Assembly: GCA_902797455.1 (NCBI GenBank)
Contig: CADBTE010000188.1
Span: 1 to 6,633 of the forward strand
DNA length: 6,633 bases
Direction: 5' to 3'
From: an uncultured Planctomycetota bacterium
Lineage (GTDB): Bacteria; Planctomycetota; Planctomycetia; Pirellulales; Thermoguttaceae
Position numbers and translations under genes: made by a program. The stretch's first letter is position 1. Each line of letters starts with the position of its first letter. The notes beneath the pieces were generated by a model. It saw only the letters and a list, made by a program, of their open reading frames with translations. It was not told the origin of the DNA and ran no database searches. Shown here one piece after another: positions 1 through 4,970 of the stretch.

Positions 1-138
1 AATCAGAGATCTCGCGTTTTGTGGCTGTACCTCGCTTGCGAGCGTAGTGATCCCTGACTCGGTCACCAAAATCAGAGATCTCGCGTTTTGTGGCTGTACC
101 TCGCTTGCGAGCGTGGTGATCCCTAACTCGGTGACAGA
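1..138 (+). repeat. 69-bp near-perfect tandem duplication within the LRR gene
   Basis: Bases 1-69 and 70-138 match at 64 of 69 positions. The differences are at 46/115, 56/125, 64/133, 67/136 and 68/137, so the first 63 bases hold only two. The unit is exactly 23 codons, one LRR repeat, so the frame is kept. The 20-mer TGTACCTCGCTTGCGAGCGT occurs exactly at 26-45, 95-114, 164-183 and 542-561, showing that homogenisation extends across the array. The array continues off the left edge, so the true copy number is unknown. Confidence 0.95.
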
Positions 139-847
139 AATCGGAGGCAGGGCGTTTGAGGACTGTACCTCGCTTGCGAGCGTGGTGATCCCCGGCTCGG
201 TGACCAAAATCGGAGAAGGAGTGTTTGCGGGATGTAACTCGTTAGAGAAGATTGAAGTCGCTTCCGATAACCGCTCGTTTTGTGTCATCGACGGCGTTCT
301 TTATTCAAAAGAACAGACGATTCTCCTCTGCGTCCCGAAAACCGTGAGCGCCTTTGTGATCCCCGCCTCGGTCACCGAAATCGGGAAGGGGGCGTTTATC
401 GGCTGTACCACGTTGCGGAGCGTTGTGATCCCTGACTCGGTCACCAAAATTGGTCGAAAGGCGTTTGAGGGCTGTACCTTGCTTGAGAGCGTCGAGGTTC
501 CCAACTCGGTCACTGAAATCGGAGATTCGGCGTTTCGTGGCTGTACCTCGCTTGCGAGCGTGGTGATCCCCGAGTCAGTCACCAAAATCGGCTGGTTGGC
601 GTTTCGTGGCTGTACCACGCTCGCGAGCGTGGAGATTCCCGCCTCGGTGACCAAAATCGGAGATTATGCGTTTGAGGAATGTACCTCGCTGGCCAGCGTG
701 GTGATTCCCGGGTCGGTCACCGAACTCGGGAACGGCGCGTTCAGCGGCTGTACGGCGCTCGCCGGTGTCGAGATACCCGAGTCTGTCACCGAGATCGGGG
801 AGGGGGCGTTTGACAACTGCCCCAAGCTGAAAATCACCCGCCGCTGA
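1..847 (+). CDS. BspA-like leucine-rich-repeat protein (LRR_5/TpLRR), 5' end outside window
   Basis: The frame is open from base 2 and ends at TGA 845-847, so the gene starts upstream of the window. A GTG at 47 lies inside a repeat and is not a credible start. The visible product is eleven units of a 23-residue repeat with cores such as SVTKIG, AF and GCTSLASVVIP, the pattern of Treponema/BspA-type LRRs (LRR_5 family). The fourth unit carries a 34-residue insert containing FCVIDGVLYSKEQTILLCVP, a break commonly seen in this family. The repeats run almost to the C-terminus, which ends KLKITRR with no anchor, sorting signal or membrane segment. Family members are usually secreted or surface proteins that bind host or neighbour proteins; location cannot be judged here because the N-terminus is missing. 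Several repeats are nearly identical in DNA, which points to recent duplication or gene conversion. Base composition is less GC-rich than in the phage genes downstream. It may be a host gene next to a prophage or phage cargo. Confidence 0.88.
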   Translation, partial: IRDLAFCGCTSLASVVIPDSVTKIRDLAFCGCTSLASVVIPNSVTEIGGRAFEDCTSLASVVIPGSVTKIGEGVFAGCNSLEKIEVASDNRSFCVIDGVLYSKEQTILLCVPKTVSAFVIPASVTEIGKGAFIGCTTLRSVVIPDSVTKIGRKAFEGCTLLESVEVPNSVTEIGDSAFRGCTSLASVVIPESVTKIGWLAFRGCTTLASVEIPASVTKIGDYAFEECTSLASVVIPGSVTELGNGAFSGCTALAGVEIPESVTEIGEGAFDNCPKLKITRR

Positions 848-887
848 AAAGCGGCGCGGGGAGGCCGGGCTTCTCGCCCCCCCCGCG
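839..887 (+). terminator. Two overlapping GC hairpins at the LRR gene 3' end (weak terminator candidate)
   Basis: A perfect 7-bp stem, CGCCGCT (839-845) with AGCGGCG (850-856), closes a GAAA tetraloop and contains the first base of the stop codon. A second stem pairs CGCGGGG (855-861) with CCCCGCG (881-887). The two share bases 855-856, so they compete or stack. No T tract follows (ATTAACTTATCG). The structures are therefore better read as an mRNA 3'-end or stability element than as a classic intrinsic terminator; a convincing one lies about 50 bp downstream. Confidence 0.4.
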
Positions 888-921
888 ATTAACTTATCGC
901 GTGCGGCTGATTCACTCTCCT

Positions 922-1004
922 AACTTAATCAAACATTTTTCCCCTGCCGGGCTGGTGCTTGGCGGGGGAATTTTTCTTTTCTTGGCGCGCAAACTTAATC
1001 AAAC
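922..1004 (+). repeat. 13-bp direct repeat flanking the terminator
   Basis: AACTTAATCAAAC occurs exactly at 922-934 and 992-1004, start to start 70 bp, one copy on each side of the hairpin terminator. A reduced version, TAACTTATC, is at 890-898. The core ACTTAATC also occurs in reverse complement as GATTAAGT at 1052-1059, between the Shine-Dalgarno sequence and the ATG of the sigma gene. In GC-rich surroundings this AT-rich word stands out. It could be an operator, part of an attachment or transposition footprint, or an RNA pairing element; the sequence alone does not decide. Confidence 0.6.
939..983 (+). terminator. Intrinsic terminator between LRR gene and sigma gene
   Basis: TTCCCCTGCC (939-948) pairs with GGCGGGGGAA (961-970) over 10 bp with one G-U wobble. 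A 12-nt loop lies between them, and TTTTTCTTTTCTT (971-983) follows. This is a textbook + strand rho-independent terminator. It would end transcripts from the LRR gene, whose stop codon is about 90 bp upstream, and insulate the phage-like operon. If a promoter lies between 888 and 938, it could instead act as an attenuator in the leader of the sigma gene. Confidence 0.78.
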
Positions 1005-1045
1005 CGCCAGGGGTGTCGGAAATCAACGTTTTCTTCACCCTTGCG

Positions 1046-1052
1046 AAAGGAG
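1046..1052 (+). promoter_or_regulatory. Ribosome binding site of the sigma factor gene
   Basis: AAAGGAG at 1046-1052 lies 9 nt before ATG 1062 and decides the start. The in-frame TTG at 1041 lies upstream of this site and would add seven residues without a site of its own. Confidence 0.85.
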
Positions 1053-1061
1053 ATTAAGTCT

Positions 1062-1607
1062 ATGCGTGAATCCAAAAGTTTGAGCAACGCCGGGGGGTGG
1101 TCGCGGCAGGAGATGATCGATCGGGCCTTGGCCCTTTCGGCGCGGCGGGGGGCGTATCTGTTCCGCTGCCGCCGCGCCGAAGACCGCGAGGACGCGCTGC
1201 AGGAGGCGGCGATGATGATCCTCAAACGGGTCGATCGGTTCGATCCGGCCCGCTCCCGTCCCGAGACGTTCGTTCGCGTGATGGTCCGCGATGTGTGGCG
1301 CGAAATTTCCGCGCGCGGCCGGCTGATGAAGAATCGGCCCGCCCGGGCGCTGGAGACCCTCGGCGAGGAAGATCAGCCGACCGCCCCGGACGATATCCAT
1401 CGGGCCGAACTGCGGATGGACCTGGCCGTGATGCGCGAAAAACTCACCCCGGAACAGCGGGAGGTCTTCGACCTGCTCGGGAGCTGCTCGCAGATAGAAA
1501 TCGCCCGACGGCTGCGGCTCTCGCCGGCGACGATTTCCCGCCGTGTGGCGGAGATTCGTGAAAAGCTTTCGGGGTACGCTTCCATTTTGTTTATGGGGAA
1601 CCGCTAA
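1062..1607 (+). CDS. Sigma-70 family (ECF-like) RNA polymerase sigma factor
   Basis: This 181-residue protein has the two-domain layout of a group 4 (ECF-like) sigma factor. Region 2 spans about residues 20-92; its signature DREDALQEAAMMILKRVDRF (41-60) has the typical D-x-x-QE helix and is followed by ETFVRVMVRDVWREISARGR. A linker of about 35 residues follows. Region 4 (about 128-170) starts LTPEQREVFDLL and carries a helix-turn-helix, QIEIARRLRLSPATISRRV (144-162), for -35 recognition. Such proteins bind core RNA polymerase and direct it to specific promoters. No anti-sigma gene is visible. The gene has a strong ribosome binding site, sits after a terminator, and is the first gene of the run leading to TerL, so it may switch on late phage genes. 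It also occupies the area where a small terminase subunit would be expected; a DNA-recognition role in packaging is a remote alternative. I found no convincing -35/-10 pair upstream. Confidence 0.85.
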   Translation: MRESKSLSNAGGWSRQEMIDRALALSARRGAYLFRCRRAEDREDALQEAAMMILKRVDRFDPARSRPETFVRVMVRDVWREISARGRLMKNRPARALETLGEEDQPTAPDDIHRAELRMDLAVMREKLTPEQREVFDLLGSCSQIEIARRLRLSPATISRRVAEIREKLSGYASILFMGNR

Positions 1608-1615
1608 AAATTGCG

Positions 1616-1676
1616 GCGGGGCCGCGAACCGTGGGAGCCCCGCTTTGACCCTCCAGGCCCCCTTATGGGGGTCTGG
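1616..1676 (+). other. Two hairpins between the sigma and YdcK-like genes
   Basis: GCGGGGC (1616-1622) pairs with GCCCCGC (1637-1643) around a 14-nt loop, followed only by TTT. A second, stronger hairpin pairs CCAGGCCCCC (1653-1662) with GGGGGTCTGG (1667-1676), 10 bp with one G-U wobble and a TTAT tetraloop. No T tract follows the second stem, so it is not a standard terminator. It may shape or stabilise the 5' end of the downstream mRNA, or partly end sigma transcripts. The remaining 1677-1719 is AT-richer, with a weak -10-like CATAAT at 1712-1717 but no well-spaced -35. Confidence 0.5.
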
Positions 1677-1719
1677 TATGGCTGTTCGGCTAAATCAAGA
1701 TCAGATCAATACATAATAC

Positions 1720-1725
1720 GAGGAG
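1720..1725 (+). promoter_or_regulatory. Ribosome binding site of the YdcK-like gene
   Basis: GAGGAG at 1720-1725 is 8 nt before ATG 1734. It fixes the start there rather than at upstream in-frame codons back to 1611, which would add 41 residues with no family resemblance. The string AGGAGATTA is shared with the sigma gene's initiation region (1048-1056). Confidence 0.85.
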
Positions 1726-1733
1726 ATTATATC

Positions 1734-2531
1734 ATGACATTCACTCCAAAATATCATCTTACCGGCGAGAGCCGGTGGCTTTCCAACGGTGTGCGGCTGT
1801 CGCGTTTGATCGCGGCGCGGTCGTTTGGGTCGGTGAAGAAGGGGGATCGCGGCGGCTGGGTCGAGTCGCCGGAGAACCTCTCCCACGAGGGGAACTGCTG
1901 GATCGCGGGGGACGCCGCGGTCTGGGGGTACGCGACCGTCGGCGATAACGCGCTGGTTCAGGACCGCGCGGAGGTTCACGGCCACTGCCATATTTTCGGC
2001 AGCGCGTCGGTCGGCGACCGGGCCGATCTGGCCGACCGGGTTTATGTCTATGACAGCGCCGTGATCGGCGGGTTCAGCCGTCTGCGGGGGCACTGTGTTA
2101 TCTGCCAGCGCGGCCAGGTCATCTGCCAGCGGCTGGAACCGGGCACATCCCGGGCGCACATCGAGGGGGACGCGATTATTCGCGGCCGGGCGCTGGTGTG
2201 CGGCCGGGCGTGGGTCCGCGGCTTCGCCGTGATCGAGGGGGAGGCGCGCGTGTGCGAGAGCGCCCGCGTCTGGGACAATACCCTCATCTGGGGCAGCCCG
2301 GTGATTCGCGGCGGGGCGCTGATCGGCGACGACGCTCATATTATGGGCAGCGCCTGTATCGAGGACGCCGCCCGGGTCGTCGGCGCCGCGCGGGTCGGGG
2401 GGAAGACGACCCTGTGCGGCCGCAGTTTCGTCACCGGCGGGGCGATGCTGTTTTCCGGCGAGACGATCCGCGACGAGGTGATCTCCGGGGAGGGACTGCG
2501 CGCGGCGGCGCTTCGCCGCCGCGCGGCGTAA
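1734..2531 (+). CDS. YdcK-like left-handed beta-helix (hexapeptide-repeat) protein
   Basis: This 265-residue protein resembles the E. coli YdcK type. The N-terminal part (about 1-54) carries the conserved block KKGDRGGWVE (36-45) and NLSHEGNCWI (48-57). Residues 55-132 form 13 uninterrupted hexads of the form x-x-[VIL]-x-x-x (CWIAGD, AAVWGY, ATVGDN and so on). An 8-residue loop, RLEPGTSR (133-140), follows, then 17 more hexads at 141-242 (AHIEGD, AIIRGR, ALVCGR). Thirty hexads would build about ten coils of a triangular prism. The tail (243-265) is Arg/Ala-rich. Many members of the fold are acyltransferases, but I see no added catalytic domain or clear active-site signature, so a structural or binding role is as likely. 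E. coli YdcK is longer (about 326 residues, from memory). Homologues occur in phages and prophages. It ends 18 nt before TerL and is probably co-transcribed with it. Function is unproven. Confidence 0.82.
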   Translation: MTFTPKYHLTGESRWLSNGVRLSRLIAARSFGSVKKGDRGGWVESPENLSHEGNCWIAGDAAVWGYATVGDNALVQDRAEVHGHCHIFGSASVGDRADLADRVYVYDSAVIGGFSRLRGHCVICQRGQVICQRLEPGTSRAHIEGDAIIRGRALVCGRAWVRGFAVIEGEARVCESARVWDNTLIWGSPVIRGGALIGDDAHIMGSACIEDAARVVGAARVGGKTTLCGRSFVTGGAMLFSGETIRDEVISGEGLRAAALRRRAA

Positions 2532-2546
2532 GGGCGGCGCGAAGCG
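2499..2546 (+). promoter_or_regulatory. Competing GC hairpins spanning the YdcK-like stop and TerL leader
   Basis: A perfect 11-bp GC stem pairs 2499-2509 with 2515-2525 around GCTTC, just before the TAA at 2529. An alternative fold pairs CGCTTC (2509-2514) with GAAGCG (2541-2546) and GCCGCC (2515-2520) with GGCGGC (2533-2538), leaving a 2-nt bulge. The two share 2509 and 2515-2520 and cannot form together. The alternative would bury the leader immediately before the TerL ATG (2550), which has no good Shine-Dalgarno sequence. Translation of the upstream gene could resolve the folds and couple TerL synthesis to it. This is inference from base pairing only; GC-rich DNA makes chance stems common. 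Confidence 0.4.
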
Positions 2547-2549
2547 GCG

Positions 2550-4622
2550 ATGCCCGAAAACAATAAATCCCCGCCGGGGGAACTGGGCGATCTTCCCCCG
2601 CCGGAAAACCCGGCGCGGCGCGCCGAGGCGGCCGCGTCGCTTCGGGTCTTTTGCGAGACCTACTTCCCCGAGGCCTTTTATTTGGCCTGGTCGCCCGATC
2701 ATCTCAAGGCGATCGGCAAGATCGAAAGCGCGGTGCGTTTCGGCGGGCTGTTCGCCCTGGCGATGCCGCGCGGCAGCGGCAAGACGGTTTTGTGTCAGAC
2801 GGCGGTGCTGTGGTCGGCTCTTTTGGGCGCGGCCCCGTTCATCTGCCTGATCGCCTCCAACGCCCAGCGGGCGCGTTCGCTTTTAGAGACGATTAAGATC
2901 TGGATCGAGACCAATCCTCTATTGGGTGCCGACTTTCCCGAGGTCTGCTGTCCGATCCGCGCCGCCGAGCGTGTCGCCGCGCGGTTCAAAACGCAGACCT
3001 ATCGCGGGGTTCCCACGCGGGTACTGTGGTCGGCCGACCGGATTGTTCTTCCGACGATCGACGGGTCGGCCGCCTCGGGAACGGTGGTCGGCTGTTCGGG
3101 GATGCGCGGTTCCGATATCCGCGGGCTGAACCACGCCCGGCCCGACGGGCGGGTGATCCGTCCCTCGCTGGTTCTGATCGACGACCCGCAGACAACCGAA
3201 TCGGCCTGGTCCGAAACGCAGTCGCGGCGGCGCGAGGAGATCCTCGCCGGCGATATCCTCGGCATGGCCGGGCCCGCGGTCAAGATCGCGGGGCTTTTGG
3301 CCTGTACGGTGATCCGCCCCGGCGATATGGCCGACGCGATGCTCGACCGCAAGCGGCATCCCGAATGGCAGGGGGAGCGCACGAAACTCGTCTACCGCTT
3401 TCCCGACAACGAGCAGCTCTGGGCCGAGTACGCGCGGCTGCGGGCCGACTCACTGGAGAACGACGGCGACGGGGCGATCGCGACCGAGTTCTATCGTCAG
3501 CACCGCGCCGAGATGGACGCCGGGGCCGTCGTCTCGTGGGAGGCGCGGTACAACAGCGACGAGATCTCGGCGCTGCAGCACGCGATGAACCTGCGGCTGC
3601 GCAGCGAAGAGGCGTTCTTCGCCGAATATCAAAACGAGCCGATCGCCGCGGCGTCGAGCGAAGAGCCGCTCACGGTCGAGAAGATCGCCGCGCGAACCAG
3701 CGGATACGCCCGCGGGGTGGTCCCGATGAGCTGTCCGTACGTGACGGCGTTCATCGACGTGCACGATAAACTTCTGTACTATGTCCTGGCCGCGTGGGAG
3801 AACAACTTTACCGGCTATGTGATCGACTACGGCACCTGGCCGCGGCAGAACACCCCCGGATTCACCCTGCGCGGGGCGGCCCGAACCCTGGCCGAGGAAA
3901 CGCCGAACGCCGGATTCGAGGGCCGGCTGTTCGCCGGGTTAACGGCGCTGTGCGAGGCACTGCTGGCCAAGCCGCTGCCGCGTGAGGACGGGCTGCCGGT
4001 TTACGTCGATCGATGTTTGATCGACGCCAACTGGGGCGCGAGCACCGATATTGTCTATCAGTTCTGCGCGCGCAGCCCGTACAGCTCGAAGCTCACGCCG
4101 TCGCACGGCCGGTTCATCGGCCCGTCGTCGATTCCGTTTTCGATGATGCGGCGCGGGAAGGGCGACCGGGTCGGAAGGCACTGGCGGATCCCCGCCCCGG
4201 CCGGCCGGCGTCAGACGAGGCATATTGTGGTCGACGTCAACTACTGGAAGAGTTTTCTGCACGCGCGGCTGAGCGCGGCGATCGGCGACCCCGGGGCACT
4301 GACGCTGTTCGATACCGTTCCGGCGGGCCATCGCTATTTCGCCGAGCATCTCACGGCGGAGTATCGTATTTCCACCGAGCGGCACGGGCAGATTTGTGAC
4401 GAGTGGCGCGTTAAGCCGGGCAGTCCCGACAATCACTGGCTCGACTGTTTAGTCGGCGCCGCGGCGGCCGCCAGTATGTGCGGCGCCGAGCTGGAGCCGC
4501 TGCGCGGGGCGGCCGGATCCGGTCCGGTGAGTTTCGCGCGCATGCAGAGTCAGCGCAGGGAAGGGGAGAAGGTACGTTCCCCCCCGGCGCGGCCGGAGCG
4601 GCAGGGACGATTGTTTTTGTGA
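2550..4622 (+). CDS. Phage terminase large subunit, GpA type
   Basis: This 690-residue protein is the packaging motor: an ATPase that pumps DNA into the prohead and a nuclease that cuts the concatemer. The ATPase half has Walker A MPRGSGKT (72-79), Walker B LVLIDD (207-212) followed by PQ, and a likely coupling segment around ACTV (251-254). The nuclease half has FIDVHDK (401-407, D403) and LIDANW (490-495, D492), and a late acidic site NHWLDCLVGAAAA (628-640, D632), together an RNase H-like metal site. The blocks VNYWKSFLHARL (563-574) and YFAEHLTAEYRI (596-607) resemble the lambda gpA (terminase_GpA) C-terminal region, and the following lambda-type portal agrees. Length is close to the roughly 640 residues of lambda gpA. 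ATG 2550 is 18 nt after the previous stop, in the same frame, with no clear Shine-Dalgarno sequence, suggesting translational coupling. No small subunit is recognisable beside it. The gene is intact. Confidence 0.93.
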   Translation: MPENNKSPPGELGDLPPPENPARRAEAAASLRVFCETYFPEAFYLAWSPDHLKAIGKIESAVRFGGLFALAMPRGSGKTVLCQTAVLWSALLGAAPFICLIASNAQRARSLLETIKIWIETNPLLGADFPEVCCPIRAAERVAARFKTQTYRGVPTRVLWSADRIVLPTIDGSAASGTVVGCSGMRGSDIRGLNHARPDGRVIRPSLVLIDDPQTTESAWSETQSRRREEILAGDILGMAGPAVKIAGLLACTVIRPGDMADAMLDRKRHPEWQGERTKLVYRFPDNEQLWAEYARLRADSLENDGDGAIATEFYRQHRAEMDAGAVVSWEARYNSDEISALQHAMNLRLRSEEAFFAEYQNEPIAAASSEEPLTVEKIAARTSGYARGVVPMSCPYVTAFIDVHDKLLYYVLAAWENNFTGYVIDYGTWPRQNTPGFTLRGAARTLAEETPNAGFEGRLFAGLTALCEALLAKPLPREDGLPVYVDRCLIDANWGASTDIVYQFCARSPYSSKLTPSHGRFIGPSSIPFSMMRRGKGDRVGRHWRIPAPAGRRQTRHIVVDVNYWKSFLHARLSAAIGDPGALTLFDTVPAGHRYFAEHLTAEYRISTERHGQICDEWRVKPGSPDNHWLDCLVGAAAAASMCGAELEPLRGAAGSGPVSFARMQSQRREGEKVRSPPARPERQGRLFL

Positions 4623-4636
4623 ATGTAAACACTTAT

Positions 4637-4642
4637 GAGGAG
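4637..4642 (+). promoter_or_regulatory. Ribosome binding site of the small gene before the portal
   Basis: GAGGAG at 4637-4642 is 5 nt before ATG 4648. The alternative GTG at 4642 overlaps this site, so ATG 4648 is preferred. Confidence 0.8.
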
Positions 4643-4647
4643 TGACG

Positions 4648-4905
4648 ATGACAGCGGAGCATAACAGCGAAAACAGCGCCGGCACGACCGGCAGTAATTC
4701 CGCCGGTACCACCGGCGGTAATGCCGGCGATCGGCTCGAGTCGATTCTGACCGAGCCGAAGCGGGTCGCCGGGGACGCCGGGAGTGTCGAGCGCTATTCG
4801 GCGTACGAGCAGATCGCGGTCGACAAGTACCTGGCCAGCAAGAGTGTGCCGAAGGGGGGCTTTCCTCTTCGGCTGGTCAAGATCACGCCGGACGGGAGCA
4901 TGTAA
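4648..4905 (+). CDS. Small phage protein in the gpW (head-completion) position
   Basis: This 85-residue protein lies between TerL (25 nt gap) and portal (65 nt gap). In lambda that slot holds gpW, the 68-residue head-completion protein that lets tails join filled heads. I see no clear sequence match to gpW, so the role is inferred from position only. The N-terminal third is low in complexity, with two copies of an eight-residue unit, SAGTTGSN (10-17) and SAGTTGGN (18-25), and is probably disordered. The C-terminal half looks folded: YSAYEQIAVDKYLASKSV (50-67) should be a helix, then GGFPLRLVKITPDG (70-83) a probable beta hairpin. There is no membrane segment or signal peptide. Ribosome binding site, codon use and spacing support a real gene. 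Alternatives are a connector, scaffold-like or unrelated small protein. Confidence 0.8.
   Translation: MTAEHNSENSAGTTGSNSAGTTGGNAGDRLESILTEPKRVAGDAGSVERYSAYEQIAVDKYLASKSVPKGGFPLRLVKITPDGSM
4675..4722 (+). repeat. Two 24-bp units encoding SAGTTG(S/G)N
   Basis: Units 4675-4698 and 4699-4722 encode SAGTTGSN and SAGTTGGN with several different synonymous codons, so the repeat is better conserved in protein than in DNA. The second unit also holds an inverted repeat, CCGCCGGT (4700-4707) with ACCGGCGG (4711-4718), able to form an 8-bp stem. Confidence 0.7.
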
Positions 4906-4970
4906 TCTCCCGCGGCGCGGTGTTCTTTTCTTCCCCGATTTCATCCCCCTCCATTCGATAGGTATTTAGT

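Noticed and set aside
301..654. 117-codon open frame on the - strand within the LRR array
   Set aside because: It mirrors the repeat periodicity of the LRR gene and has no independent support.
1..847. LRR repeats considered as a CRISPR-like array
   Set aside because: The repeats are coding, in frame, with a 69-bp period and no spacers; they encode a known LRR pattern.
901..1083. 60-codon + strand frame starting GTG 901
   Set aside because: It runs through the intrinsic terminator and overlaps the sigma gene start; there is no ribosome binding site or recognisable product.
1685..1717. Possible promoter TTCGGC / CATAAT before the YdcK-like gene
   Set aside because: Spacing is 21 bp and the -35 match is poor; not strong enough to list.
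1701..2702. 333-codon open frame on the - strand opposite the YdcK-like gene
   Set aside because: It is a product of high GC and hexapeptide periodicity: the protein is Arg/Pro/Ala-rich without a recognisable domain, and the opposite strand has a well-supported gene with a ribosome binding site.
3026..3769. 247-codon + strand frame within TerL
   Set aside because: Out-of-frame Arg/Gly-rich shadow; the TerL frame carries all the motifs.
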